Notes: generated from the sequence alone by a model not told the origin. Positions 52,901 through 61,630 are shown, counted from the stretch's first letter. The stretch: 64,000 nt of DNA from an uncultured Alistipes sp. (GCA_944320685.1 CALUIK010000001.1:186001-250000), one strand, 5' to 3'. A program made the numbers and translations.

Positions 52901-53212
52901 AACTACTCGAACGCACACGGCACGCCGTGGGTATACCAGCATCAGGGTCTCGGCAAGGTCGTCGGCATGCCCGTGCCGGGCACCATGACCAGCGTCTCGT
53001 GGGAGAGGCTGCAGGACCCGACGCTCGTATTCGGCATACCGATCATAGGTTATCGCCTCGATGACGGCTCATACCTCGAGAACAAGCAGCTCGAGCCCGA
53101 CATCGAGGTGGCCAACCCGCCCGAAACCATTGTCGAGGGACGCGACGAACAACTGGAGACCGCCGTCACGGAACTGCTGCGGCAGATAGACGAACAGAAA
53201 GGCAAAAGGTAA
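49922..53212 (+). CDS. Exported tricorn-like S41 peptidase
   Basis: This 1096-residue protein has a signal peptide (MKKLLLAIPAVMFAALCGAS) followed by WD40/TolB-like beta-propeller repeats (repeated SPDGxQIAF-type strings such as YPAISPDGRQIAFTY and YSPDGKRVAYFEGRS), up to about residue 540. A Lys/Asp/Glu-rich linker (about 560-600, DKDGKDKDKDKNKD) follows. After further beta-rich sequence come a core domain, a PDZ domain (about 770-880) and the C-terminal S41 protease domain. The probable nucleophile is S996 in ANYSNAHGTPW. Tricorn homologs degrade oligopeptides; this one would act in the periplasm. It overlaps no neighbour, and murB starts 7 nt downstream, so the two are likely cotranscribed. 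Confidence 0.93.
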   Translation: MKKLLLAIPAVMFAALCGASPLWMRYPAISPDGRQIAFTYKGDIYVVDAAGGTARRLTAESGYNYAPVWSPDSEHIAYAGDRYGNFDIFLIAAAGGQPVRLTTHSAAEKPYAFTPDGKQIYYGAHIWDPAPSALFPTGSMTELYAVAVTGGRPVQVLATPAEAISFAPDGKSFLYQDRKGGENIWRKHHTSSITRDIWYYDASTGRHANLTARAGEDRNPRYSKDGKTVYMLSERGGTFNVWSFPTDDPSAARQVTDFKTHPVRFLTVADNGTLCYGYNGQIYTQAAGGRPQQLKVEVVSTDPADKVTRIGVGGGYNATVSPDGKQVAFVARGDIFVTSVDYTTTKQITSTPQSEAAPDFAPDNRSMVYASERDGYWRIYTAKIARDEDPNFPNATLIDEEPLFKDDGIERTCPKYSPDGKRVAYFEGRSRLMVKDLNTGKVHQVTDGSCQYSTDGNIDYAWSPDGRWFAINYIGNRHDPYSDIGLVSAEGGEITNLTNTGYFDLSPQWVMDGNAILFESDRYGMRSHASWGSLSDVMIIFLNRKAYEIYRMNKEEYEIYQDAEKRAEEEKKKKAETEDKDGKDKDKDKNKDNKAEKADSDKGPEPIVVELDGIEDRTVRLTPASSSLSGFTVDKEGGTLYYLCAYEGGYDLWKMELRDRGSNSIMRKGSGSGALVWDAKKENMFLLGGRMLRFKGGSGSGDNISASGEMLLDTDAEREYMFDRIYRQEKSRFYTEDMHGVDWEALRDNYRQFLPDIDNNYDFAEMASEWLGELNVSHTGCSYSRPSDASGDATADLGLIFDTAHEGDGLLIAEVVAQGPFDKSSSQVRAGDIIEKIDGRPIAAGEDYFPLLNRRAGRRTLVSIYRPADGSRWDETAVPISQSRLSQLLYKRWVKQRAADVERLSGGRLGYVHIKSMGDESFRTVYAEILGRYNQCDGIVIDTRFNGGGRLHEDVEVLFSGEKYLTQVIRGKEACDMPSRRWNKPSIMITCEANYSNAHGTPWVYQHQGLGKVVGMPVPGTMTSVSWERLQDPTLVFGIPIIGYRLDDGSYLENKQLEPDIEVANPPETIVEGRDEQLETAVTELLRQIDEQKGKR

Positions 53213-53219
53213 ACGACGA

Positions 53220-54230
53220 ATGATACGCGAAACAACGGACGCCCCGCTTTTGAGGCGCAACAGTTTCCATGTCGACGAGACGGCGGCGCGCCTCATCGAG
53301 TTCGACAGCACGGATGATCTCGACGCCGTCTTCGGCCGCGGCAGGCCCGAGGTGTGGTATGCGTTGGGCGGGGGCAACAACATACTATTCACGCGGCGTT
53401 TCGAAGGGACGCTGATAAAGCCCGCCGCCGCAGGCATCGAGGCAATCGGCGAGGATGCGGATTCGGTGACGATACGCGCCGCCGCCGCAACCGAATGGGA
53501 CGACATGGTGGCATGGTGCGTAGATCACGGATTGTGGGGGGCGGAGAACCTTTCGCTCATTCCGGGCACCGTGGGCGCAGCGCCTGTGCAGAACATCGGG
53601 GCATACGGCGCCGAAGCAGCAGACATAATCCACCGCGTGGAGGTTTATGACACGCACCGCCGCGAACACATAACGCTGGGAAAGGCCGACTGCCGCTTCG
53701 CATACCGTGACAGCATTTTCAAGCACGAGTTTCGCAGCCGCACGGTAATAACGTCCGTGGAGATGCGACTCGGCAAACGGCCCGCGCCGAATCTGGCCTA
53801 TGGCGACCTGCTCTCGCATGTGGAGGCGCGCGGCGGGGCGTCGCTTAGGAACATACGCGACGCCGTGTGCGCCATACGCCGCGGCAAGCTGCCCGACACC
53901 GACGAACTGGGCAATGCCGGCAGTTTCTTCAAGAACCCAATAGTCGACCGCGCCACAGGCGAACGCCTGCGCAGTGAGGACCCGTCATGCCCCCTCTACC
54001 CCGCGGCCGACCCCGCCAAATGCAAGCTGGCGGCAGGATGGCTCATCGACCGCGCCGGATTGAAGGGATACCGCTCGGGACGCGTAGGCGTACACGAGCG
54101 CCAGGCCCTTGTGCTGGTCAATTTCGGCGGCGCTACGGGCGGCGAGGTGATGGCATTGGCACGTCACGTGCAGAGCGTCGTCCTCGACCGTTTCGGCGTG
54201 GAGATAGAACCGGAAGTGAATATTTTATAG
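53220..54230 (+). CDS. murB: UDP-N-acetylenolpyruvoylglucosamine reductase
   Basis: MurB reduces enolpyruvyl-UDP-GlcNAc to UDP-MurNAc with NADPH and FAD in peptidoglycan synthesis. The 336-residue type I protein has the FAD-site strings VWYALGGGNNILFTRRFEG, LSLIPGTVGAAPVQNIGAYG and the catalytic serine in LGNAGSFFKNPIVDR, then KLAAGWLIDRAGLKGYR and a C-terminal glutamate in VEIEPEVNIL. Length fits E. coli MurB (342). Confidence 0.96.
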   Translation: MIRETTDAPLLRRNSFHVDETAARLIEFDSTDDLDAVFGRGRPEVWYALGGGNNILFTRRFEGTLIKPAAAGIEAIGEDADSVTIRAAAATEWDDMVAWCVDHGLWGAENLSLIPGTVGAAPVQNIGAYGAEAADIIHRVEVYDTHRREHITLGKADCRFAYRDSIFKHEFRSRTVITSVEMRLGKRPAPNLAYGDLLSHVEARGGASLRNIRDAVCAIRRGKLPDTDELGNAGSFFKNPIVDRATGERLRSEDPSCPLYPAADPAKCKLAAGWLIDRAGLKGYRSGRVGVHERQALVLVNFGGATGGEVMALARHVQSVVLDRFGVEIEPEVNIL

Positions 54231-54306
54231 ACAACATACACGTCGCCGCAACCCGCTGCTCGGTACAAACGAAGGCGCTGCCGCGGCAGATACCGCTACA
54301 GGAGAT

Positions 54307-55647
54307 ATGCTCACCGAAAGATTCCAAGCGTACGTACGCGACAACGAGCTCTTCACCCGCGAGGACAAGATCCTGCTCACCGTATCGGGCGGGGTCGACT
54401 CGATGGTGCTCATGACAATGTGCTTCAACTGCGGCTACAACGTGGCCGTGGCCCACTGCAACTTCCAACTGCGTGGCGAGGAGAGCGACGAGGACGAGAC
54501 AATGGTACTTGAGACGGCACGCAAATACGGTATCGTCTGCTACAGCAAACGGTTCGACACCGTGAGCGAGATGGAGCGCACGGGCGAGTCGATGGAGATG
54601 GCGGCACGACGCCTGCGCTACGCATGGTTCCACGAACTGTGCGAAAAGTACGGCTACACTGTCATCGCCATAGCGCACCATATCGACGACTCGATCGAGA
54701 CCTTCTTCATCAACCTGCTGCGCGGCACGGGCCTGCGCGGCCTCACGGGCATCAACAATCAGGTCGGCCGCATAGTGCGGCCGCTGATGTTCGCCACGCG
54801 CCACGAAATCACCGAGTTCGCCCTGCAGAAACACATCCCCTTCCGTGAGGATTCGTCTAACCGCTCGACCAAATACCTGCGCAACAAGATACGGCTGGGC
54901 CTTATACCCCGCATACGTGAGATCAACCCGCGCTTCACCTTCATCATGCGCCGCAACATCGACCGCCTGACGGACGCCCAGCGTTTCATCGACGCCGCCA
55001 TAGACAACATTTTCCGCGAGGCGGTAACCGAATCGTCGGGGGTCTTCACACTGCATGTCGACCGTATCGAAGAACACCGCACACGCGAATTCGTCATATA
55101 CGAGATACTCAACTCGCGCTACGGCTTCCGCGGAGATACCGTCGACGCCCTGTGCCGCGCCCTTGCCGAGGGCAGCCCGGGCAAAAGGTTCTACTCGCGC
55201 AGCCATACGGCCGTAGTCGACCGCGGCACCATCGTCGTGGCCCCTATCGCCGAGGGCGACCCGTGCGAGGTGACGGTAGAACGGGGGCAGCAGCGCGCAT
55301 ACTGCGGCAACTCGGCCCTCTATTTCGAGGTGTGCGACGTGGACAGCCTCCTGACATACGCCGTACCCGAAAACATAGCCCTTATCGACGCCGACAAGGT
55401 GGAATACCCCCTCACGCTGCGCCGCTGGCATGAGGGCGACGCCTTCACCCCTTTCGGGATGGAGGGGCGCAAGAAGGTGAGCGACTACCTCATCGACCGC
55501 AAGGTGCCTCTGCCCGAAAAACAGCGGCAGTTCGTGCTGCTGTCGGCAGGCCGCATCGTGTGGCTCGTCGGTCGGCGCATCGACGACGCCTTCCGCATCA
55601 CCAACTCCACGGAGCGCGTCCTGCGCATAACGCGCGAAATAATATAG
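54307..55647 (+). CDS. tilS: tRNA(Ile)-lysidine synthase
   Basis: TilS modifies the wobble cytidine of the AUA-reading tRNA(Ile) to lysidine, which is essential. The 446-residue protein has the PP-loop LLTVSGGVDSMVLM, then HCNFQLRGEESDEDE, EMAARRLRYAWF and AHHIDDSIETFFINLLRGTG in the catalytic domain, and a C-terminal tRNA-binding domain with a DAFTPFGMEGRKKVSDYL segment. A GGAG string just before the ATG may be its ribosome binding site. It lies 76 nt after murB. Confidence 0.96.
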   Translation: MLTERFQAYVRDNELFTREDKILLTVSGGVDSMVLMTMCFNCGYNVAVAHCNFQLRGEESDEDETMVLETARKYGIVCYSKRFDTVSEMERTGESMEMAARRLRYAWFHELCEKYGYTVIAIAHHIDDSIETFFINLLRGTGLRGLTGINNQVGRIVRPLMFATRHEITEFALQKHIPFREDSSNRSTKYLRNKIRLGLIPRIREINPRFTFIMRRNIDRLTDAQRFIDAAIDNIFREAVTESSGVFTLHVDRIEEHRTREFVIYEILNSRYGFRGDTVDALCRALAEGSPGKRFYSRSHTAVVDRGTIVVAPIAEGDPCEVTVERGQQRAYCGNSALYFEVCDVDSLLTYAVPENIALIDADKVEYPLTLRRWHEGDAFTPFGMEGRKKVSDYLIDRKVPLPEKQRQFVLLSAGRIVWLVGRRIDDAFRITNSTERVLRITREII

Positions 55648-55649
55648 CC

Positions 55650-56720
55650 ATGGCAAAGACCGCCGTAAGATTCAAGGATAGCGTGGCCGAATTCGAGCGC
55701 CTGCGCAAGGATATCGCCGCACGCCGCTTCGCACCCGTATACCTGCTCATGGGAGAGGAGAGTTACTTCATCGACACCTTGTGCGACGCCCTCGCCTCGA
55801 CCATCCTCACGCCCGCCGAGCAGTCGTTCAATCAGATCACCGTCTACGGCAAGGATACCGACGCGGCGCAGGTGGTCAACCTCTGCCGACAGATGCCCAT
55901 GATGGGTGCGCACGAAGTGATCATAGTCAAGGAGGCGCAACAGCTGCGCAACATCGACAAACTCGCGCTCTACACCTCCAAGCCGCAGCCGTCGACCATA
56001 CTCGTCGTATGCCACAAGGAGCGCGGCGTCGACCGCCGATCGGCTTTCTACAAGCAGTGTGCCGCCGCAGGCGAAGTATTCGAATCGGTGCGGCCGCGCG
56101 ACTACGAGATAGGGCCGTGGCTGGGAGAGTTCGTCTCGGCCCGCGGCCTGAAGATCGACGCCAAGGCCGTACAGATGCTCACCGACCAGATCGGGTGCGA
56201 CATATCGAAGATCTCGAACGAAGTCGACAAGCTCCTGCTCGCACTGCCCGCCGGCACGAAATCCATAACCGACGCCCACATCGAGCAGTATGTCGGCATA
56301 TCGAAGGAGTACAACAACTTCGAACTGTGCAACGCCGTGGCCGCGCAGCAGGTTGAACGCGCCATGCGCATAGCCGACCACTTCGCCCGCAACCCGAAGG
56401 ACAACCCGCTGCTGGTGACGATCATGGCGCTGTTCAACCAGTTCCGCGACATATTCGTGGTAAACTATCTCGGATGGCTCTCACGGCGCAAGGGGCAGCC
56501 ATTCCCTGACGACATGTCGCTCATGCGCACACTCAAGAAGAGCAATGTCTACGCCGTCAGGGAAATCAAGCAGGCCGCCGTACGCTGGCCCAACCGCCGC
56601 GTGTTCAACATCCTCGGCCTGCTGCGCGAGTACGACGCCAAGAGCAAGGGCATCGGCACCGGCGGCGCCGACGACGGCGAACTGCTCCGCGAGCTGCTGC
56701 TCAAGATATTCATGGCATAA
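55650..56720 (+). CDS. holA: DNA polymerase III delta subunit
   Basis: HolA is the clamp-loader wrench subunit. The 356-residue protein begins after the tilS stop and has the HolA pattern: APVYLLMGEESYFIDTLCDA at the N-terminus, a region ending LEFV-like, and the helical C-terminal domain with IGCDISKISNEVDKLLLAL and NPLLVTIMALFNQFRDIF. The ATG at 55650 (MAKTAVRFKDSVAEFERLR) is chosen; an upstream in-frame extension from 55560 would overlap tilS and has no family match. Confidence 0.92.
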   Translation: MAKTAVRFKDSVAEFERLRKDIAARRFAPVYLLMGEESYFIDTLCDALASTILTPAEQSFNQITVYGKDTDAAQVVNLCRQMPMMGAHEVIIVKEAQQLRNIDKLALYTSKPQPSTILVVCHKERGVDRRSAFYKQCAAAGEVFESVRPRDYEIGPWLGEFVSARGLKIDAKAVQMLTDQIGCDISKISNEVDKLLLALPAGTKSITDAHIEQYVGISKEYNNFELCNAVAAQQVERAMRIADHFARNPKDNPLLVTIMALFNQFRDIFVVNYLGWLSRRKGQPFPDDMSLMRTLKKSNVYAVREIKQAAVRWPNRRVFNILGLLREYDAKSKGIGTGGADDGELLRELLLKIFMA

Positions 56721-56771
56721 ACATAATGCGGGCCGCGGCCGCGCAGCCTGCCCCGCAGCAAACGCAACTGC

Positions 56772-57551
56772 ATGACAACACAAAGCCGATACATCTCCCG
56801 CGACGGAGAAGTGATATGCGACCGTTTCTCGGAAGGGGCGTACATCTTTCAGAATGTACACACCTTCGGCGGCGAAGCACGCCATGCAGCGGCCCACATC
56901 GCCCTGCTGTGCACGGCGGCGCGAAGGCTCTTCGGCATAGAGGTGCATATCTCGGCCGACGAGTTGCGGAGGCGTATCGCACGCCTTGCCGAGGCGTGCC
57001 GCATGCCCTCGCGCGTATCGGTGCGTGCCATCGTGAGGCTTTACCCCTCTGGCGTCATGGAGATCGCGTGCGACGAGCCCTCCATATATGCCGGATACGT
57101 CCTGCGCAGCCTGCATCCCGACGCCCTTTTCGTGCACATGGCGCCGCCGCTGCCGTCGCTGCCTACATCCGCCGCCGAACACACTCGTCTCATGGCCGAC
57201 GCCTTGGCCCGCACCCGCGGCGCCCATACGGCCATCATGACAGACGGGGAGGGATATGCCGTATCGGAATCGGCGCAACCGCTGTTCACAGTCAGCGGAT
57301 ACACCGTCACTACGCCTCCCGCCGCCGCGGCCGAAGAGTCGGTCGAACGGCGGCTCGTACGCGAGGCGGCGCTCGGCACGGACCTCGTCTTCACCGAACG
57401 CCGCATCACCATCGGCGACCTCGCCGCCGCCGACGAGATCTTCACGGCCGACCACCGCGGCATCACCTCCGTCGCCCGTATCGGCGGCAAACACTACATG
57501 TCGATCATTGCCGAACGCATAGCGGCGCGGCTCGAAAAGGCCACCTTCTGA
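56772..57551 (+). CDS. Class IV aminotransferase homolog without catalytic lysine
   Basis: This 259-residue protein fits the fold of PLP class IV enzymes (branched-chain, D-amino acid and aminodeoxychorismate lyase types), most closely in its second half: DEIFTADHRGITSVARIGGK near the end, GAHTAIMTDGEGYAVSESA around residues 150-168, and PPLPSLPTSAAEHTRL before it. In PabC the catalytic Lys140 is in a GLKHLNRLEQ string that aligns with S129-L130-P131; here a proline stands in its place. The phosphate-binding arginine of the H-x-x-R-L motif is also absent (HIALLC). The only lysines are K240 and K256. It follows holA by 51 nt. A non-PLP role is possible. Confidence 0.75.
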   Translation: MTTQSRYISRDGEVICDRFSEGAYIFQNVHTFGGEARHAAAHIALLCTAARRLFGIEVHISADELRRRIARLAEACRMPSRVSVRAIVRLYPSGVMEIACDEPSIYAGYVLRSLHPDALFVHMAPPLPSLPTSAAEHTRLMADALARTRGAHTAIMTDGEGYAVSESAQPLFTVSGYTVTTPPAAAAEESVERRLVREAALGTDLVFTERRITIGDLAAADEIFTADHRGITSVARIGGKHYMSIIAERIAARLEKATF

Positions 57552-57605
57552 ACCGTCGCAAGACAACTATTTCAAAGACACGGCGCCCCGCATCGAAGAA
57601 TTTTA

Positions 57606-57613
57606 TACCTTTG
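57606..57613 (+). promoter_or_regulatory. -7 element for coaD
   Basis: TACCTTTG matches TAnnTTTG and lies about 48 nt upstream of the coaD ATG. No clear -33 TTTG at the expected distance. Confidence 0.5.
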
Positions 57614-57660
57614 CCCCGAACGGCGCGCACAGCGCGGCATACACACCAAATAGCACGACA

Positions 57661-58128
57661 ATGAAGACTGCCATCTTTCCCGGGACGTTCGATCCCTTCA
57701 CCCGCGGGCATCAGGCCGTGGTCGAGGAGGCTCTCGGACTCTTCGACCATCTGGTTATCGCCATCGGAGACAACTGCAGCAAGCATACGCTCCTCACGGC
57801 CGAGAACCGGCTGCGCCTCATCGAGGACCTCTATGCCGCCGATCCGCGCATAGAGTGCGTCACCTACGACACCCTGACCGGAGAATTGGCCCGCCAATGG
57901 AATGCCGCAGCGATTGTGCGAGGCGTGCGCAACACGGTCGACTTCGAATACGAGCGCACAATGGCGCAGATAAACCGCCGAATATTCCCCGAGATCACTA
58001 CCGTCGTATTGTTCACGCCGCCCGACCTTACGGACATTGCCTCGTCGACGGTGCGCGAGCTGCTCGCCTTCGGCCACGACGTCGGCGACATGGTGCCCAA
58101 AGGCATTGACATCGGGAAATACCTGTAA
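57661..58128 (+). CDS. coaD: Phosphopantetheine adenylyltransferase
   Basis: CoaD transfers AMP to 4'-phosphopantetheine, the next-to-last step of CoA synthesis. The 155-residue nucleotidyltransferase shows FPGTFDPFTRGHQAVVEEAL with the (T/H)xGH motif, a middle IVRGVRNTVDFEYERTMAQ region and the C-terminal DIASSTVRELLAFG. It forms a hexamer in the family. It has its own promoter and is followed 200 nt later by lpxD with another promoter. Confidence 0.96.
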   Translation: MKTAIFPGTFDPFTRGHQAVVEEALGLFDHLVIAIGDNCSKHTLLTAENRLRLIEDLYAADPRIECVTYDTLTGELARQWNAAAIVRGVRNTVDFEYERTMAQINRRIFPEITTVVLFTPPDLTDIASSTVRELLAFGHDVGDMVPKGIDIGKYL

Positions 58129-58223
58129 CGACCGGCCCCGCCATTCTACGGCCTTCCGTAACACGGCAGGCCGCGGATACCGCACACACGGCTTTTTGTA
58201 TTGCACGATAGAACTATAATGGC

Positions 58224-58231
58224 TATCTTTG
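58224..58231 (+). promoter_or_regulatory. -7 element for lpxD
   Basis: TATCTTTG matches TAnnTTTG. TTTTTG at 58193-58198 is about 25 nt upstream, longer than the ideal spacing. The lpxD ATG is about 100 nt downstream. Confidence 0.5.
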
Positions 58232-58331
58232 CCGAATGCGGCCGCAGTACCGCGGCCACCGGCAAAGCGCCGCACGGGCCACGGCTGCAGCGGACAGCCA
58301 AAAATAAACAAACGAACATAATCCGACCATC

Positions 58332-59366
58332 ATGGAATTTACCGCAGAGATGATAGCGGGCCTCATCGGAGGCCGCATCGAAGGCGACGCCAAAGCCACC
58401 GTAAACACCGTATCTTCGCTCGAGGGGGGACACAAAGGCTCGCTCACCTACCTCACCAACGTCAAATACGAGCCTTTCGTATACACTACGGGAGCCTCCA
58501 TCGTTCTTGTCAGCGACACGTTCGAGCCCAAGTCGCCAGTAGCGGCGACACTCATCAGGGTCGCCGACGTAGGCGTTGCCATACTGCGCCTGCTCGAAAT
58601 GTACAACGCCGCCAAACCCCGCAAGACGGGCATCTCGTCCCGCGCCTCGGTATCGCCCGATGCCAAAGTGGGCAAGGAGTGCTATGTGGGCGACTTCGCC
58701 GTCATCGAGGCGGGTGCCGTCATCGGCGACGGCTGCGCCATATATCCGCAGACATATGTGGGCGACGGGGTAAAGATAGGCGACGCGACCACGCTCTACC
58801 CCGGGGTGAAGATATATGAGGGTTGCCGCATAGGCAGCCGATGCATCATACATGCCGGCGCCGTGATCGGAGCCGATGGGTTCGGATTCCTGCCCAACGC
58901 CGAAGGCGGTTTCGACAAGGTCCCGCAGGTGGGCAACGTAGTCATCGAGGACGATGTCGAGATCGGAGCCAACACCTGTATCGACCGTGCCAAGACCGAC
59001 TCTACGATTATCCGCCGCGGCGTGAAACTCGACAACCTCATACAGGTGGGCCACAATGTCGAGATCGGCGAAAACACCGTCTCGTCGGCACAGATGGGAA
59101 TAGCCGGCACCTCGAAGATCGGACGCAACTGTTTCCTCGCGGGACAGGTGGGCATTGCCGACCACGTCACCATAGGCGACAGGGTCAAGATAGGGTCAAA
59201 GACAGGTCTCGACAAGGATGTACCCGACGGCGAGATACGCTTCGGCTACCCCGCCCTGCCGGGCATGCAGTACCACCGTTCGTTTGCCGTCTTCAAGAAC
59301 CTGCCCGATCTGGCCAAGCGCGTCGCGGAGCTGGAGAAAGCGGTAAAGGAGGGCAAGGAGGGCTAA
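58332..59366 (+). CDS. lpxD: UDP-3-O-acylglucosamine N-acyltransferase
   Basis: LpxD adds the second acyl chain to UDP-3-O-acylglucosamine in lipid A synthesis. The 344-residue protein has an N-terminal uridine-binding domain (about residues 1-100) and a long left-handed beta-helix built from hexapeptide repeats such as VIEAGAVIGDG. The catalytic histidine is in NLIQVGHNVEIGENT. A C-terminal helical tail follows (LAKRVAELEKAV). It is a stand-alone lipid A gene here; lpxC and lpxA are not visible. Confidence 0.95.
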   Translation: MEFTAEMIAGLIGGRIEGDAKATVNTVSSLEGGHKGSLTYLTNVKYEPFVYTTGASIVLVSDTFEPKSPVAATLIRVADVGVAILRLLEMYNAAKPRKTGISSRASVSPDAKVGKECYVGDFAVIEAGAVIGDGCAIYPQTYVGDGVKIGDATTLYPGVKIYEGCRIGSRCIIHAGAVIGADGFGFLPNAEGGFDKVPQVGNVVIEDDVEIGANTCIDRAKTDSTIIRRGVKLDNLIQVGHNVEIGENTVSSAQMGIAGTSKIGRNCFLAGQVGIADHVTIGDRVKIGSKTGLDKDVPDGEIRFGYPALPGMQYHRSFAVFKNLPDLAKRVAELEKAVKEGKEG

Positions 59367-59414
59367 TAGCGCAGGACTGACAAGCTGCAAAGCAGCAAAT
59401 ATACCCCGAAAAGC

Positions 59415-60509
59415 ATGAAAAAAATCTTCATTATCCTAATCGCGTGCATGGCAGTAACGGCAGGTTTCGGAAAAGGAGACAAATATGTCCTGATTGCCGA
59501 GGATCCGGAGTTCGTAAACGGCCGATATGCGTATCTGGGTGTGGAGGATATGTGCACGGGGAAGCCCGAGACAGTCGATTCGGTGCTCATAGCGGATAAC
59601 ACGGTGCGGTTCGAGGGCAGAATCGGGACGCCGGCCGTGGCATATGTAATGACCTCCACCGCAGCAGGCACGGACCTGCCCGATGGACGCAAATTGGTCC
59701 AAGGCACCGCCATTCTCGAGGCCGGAACGATTGTATTGTGCCGTATGGCTGGATCGCTCTACCCCGAAGCGGGCAGCACACCGCTCAACGACCTGCTCGT
59801 ATCGTTCCTTACGGCAACCGCACAAACACGCGAGAAACTGGAGGAGGCGGAAACGGACGACGATTTCACAAAATTGATGAACGAATATTTCATCTACGCC
59901 GAAAACATCATACACAAAAACCGCGGCAACGCGCTCGGGGCCTATCTCCTCGACCTCATGTCGGCGGAGATGCCTCCGGCAGCAGTGCTGAGACTCATAT
60001 CGGAGTTCCCCGGGTGCGAGGAGCGGTTCTCCGAGACCAAAGCCATAGCCCAAACGGCCGTGACAGTCACCGCGGGGAACGAATACATCGACATAATCGG
60101 GGCCGGCCCCGAAGGTACGGAGATCGCATTGAGTGATGTCGTGGAAAACAGGGACTGCCGTTATGTCCTTGTAGACTTCTGGGCATCATGGTGCGGCCCC
60201 TGCATGCAGCAGCTGAAGGCATTGAGGAAATTGTACGGCAACTATCACGGCCGCGGGTTCGAGATATACGCCGTATCGAGCGATTTCTCGCGTGAAGCAT
60301 GGCTCGAAGCCATCGGCACAAACCGCATGGGCTGGGTCAACATCTTGGCCGACGGCGGGATGGAATCCCCCGCATATGAAAAATACGCCGTCTGTGCCAT
60401 ACCTTCCAATTTCCTCATCGACTGCGCCACGGGTAAAATCGTCGCCGCCAACTTACCCGTCACGGCGCTCGAACGGAAAATGCAAGAACTCATAAAGAAT
60501 CGTAGATAA
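59415..60509 (+). CDS. DUF4369/thioredoxin-fold protein, paralog 1
   Basis: This 364-residue exported protein has a signal peptide (MKKIFIILIACMAVTAGFG) that lacks a clear lipobox, an N-terminal DUF4369-type domain (about 20-215) and a C-terminal thioredoxin domain (about 235-364) with the redox motif CGPC in VDFWASWCGPCM. Such proteins in Bacteroidota are thought to work in periplasmic disulfide exchange, but substrates are unknown. It is the first of three tandem paralogs; its thioredoxin domain resembles the other two but is clearly diverged, unlike theirs which are identical. Confidence 0.85.
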   Translation: MKKIFIILIACMAVTAGFGKGDKYVLIAEDPEFVNGRYAYLGVEDMCTGKPETVDSVLIADNTVRFEGRIGTPAVAYVMTSTAAGTDLPDGRKLVQGTAILEAGTIVLCRMAGSLYPEAGSTPLNDLLVSFLTATAQTREKLEEAETDDDFTKLMNEYFIYAENIIHKNRGNALGAYLLDLMSAEMPPAAVLRLISEFPGCEERFSETKAIAQTAVTVTAGNEYIDIIGAGPEGTEIALSDVVENRDCRYVLVDFWASWCGPCMQQLKALRKLYGNYHGRGFEIYAVSSDFSREAWLEAIGTNRMGWVNILADGGMESPAYEKYAVCAIPSNFLIDCATGKIVAANLPVTALERKMQELIKNRR

Positions 60510-60541
60510 AAAGGCAAAACCAAATCAATAATCAGTTTATC

Positions 60542-61630
60542 ATGAAAAGAATTTTCACACTCCTGCTTGCGGCAGCCGCAGTTGCAGGATGCACATCGAA
60601 CAAGTACACCATCAAGGGCAGCGACGAGGCACTTGCCGAAATGAACTACGTATTGCTGCAGACCATTGAGAACGGCGAGCGCAACACGCTCGACTCGGTG
60701 GCTGTTGTCGACAAATCGTTCGAAATCAAAGGTGAAGCGCCCGAGGCTCCCGCAATGGCATACCTCTTCTTCGGCGCCGTGGCTCCCGAGGACCCCACCA
60801 AGGCCATGCCCATGATGTTCCAGATCCCCGTCTTCCTCGAGGCCGGCAACATCACCGTCGGCAAGACTGAGAACACCTCTTTTGTGGCCAAGGGTACGCC
60901 CATGAACGACAAGCAGGCCGAGTTCAGTACCAAGATGACCGATCTGTCGAATGAGTTCCAGAAGGCTGCCGAAAGCGGTGACGAGCAGAAGATGAACGAA
61001 ATTCAGGACCAATTCCTCGTAGTCATCAAGGATGCCATCAGCGCCAATACGGACAACCTCTTCGGCGTATCGCTGTTCCAGCAGATGTACTACAACCTCA
61101 AACCGCAGGAGATCATCGACATCGTGGCCAAGTTCCCCGCCGAGAAGCAGGAGATGCTCGCTTCGATCAAGGCCGAGGCCGAGAACGCCCTCAAGACGCA
61201 GCCCGGACAGCCCTATATCGACATCGTGCAGAAGGATGCCGACGGCAAGGAGGTCTCGCTCAAGAGCGTCATCGAGACCGAAGGCAACAAATACGTGCTC
61301 ATCGACTTCTGGGCATCGTGGTGCGGCCCCTGCATGGGCGAGGTACCATTCCTCGTCGACACATATGCCAAGTACCACGACAAGGGATTCGAAATCTACG
61401 GAGTGTCGTTCGACAGCGACCGCGACGCTTGGCTCAATGCCATAGAGAGCAAGAAGATGACTTGGGTTCATGTAAGCGACGTCAACGGCTGGGACAATCA
61501 GGCCCGCAACGACTACGCCGTGAACGGCATCCCCGCAAACTACCTCATCGATTGCGCCACGGGCAAGATCGTCGCCACAGCGCTGCGCGGCGAGGCCCTG
61601 CAGGCCAAGATCGCCGAGCTGCTCGACTAA
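60542..61630 (+). CDS. DUF4369/TlpA-like lipoprotein, paralog 2
   Basis: This 362-residue protein starts with a lipoprotein signal peptide and lipobox (MKRIFTLLLAAAAVAGC), then an N-terminal domain (about 20-215) and a thioredoxin domain with CGPC in DFWASWCGPCMGEVPFLV. Its final 414 coding bases, together with 10 bases beyond the stop, are identical to those of paralog 3. It should be anchored in a membrane and act as a periplasmic thiol-disulfide oxidoreductase. The gene follows paralog 1 by 32 nt with no promoter seen between. Confidence 0.88.
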   Translation: MKRIFTLLLAAAAVAGCTSNKYTIKGSDEALAEMNYVLLQTIENGERNTLDSVAVVDKSFEIKGEAPEAPAMAYLFFGAVAPEDPTKAMPMMFQIPVFLEAGNITVGKTENTSFVAKGTPMNDKQAEFSTKMTDLSNEFQKAAESGDEQKMNEIQDQFLVVIKDAISANTDNLFGVSLFQQMYYNLKPQEIIDIVAKFPAEKQEMLASIKAEAENALKTQPGQPYIDIVQKDADGKEVSLKSVIETEGNKYVLIDFWASWCGPCMGEVPFLVDTYAKYHDKGFEIYGVSFDSDRDAWLNAIESKKMTWVHVSDVNGWDNQARNDYAVNGIPANYLIDCATGKIVATALRGEALQAKIAELLD

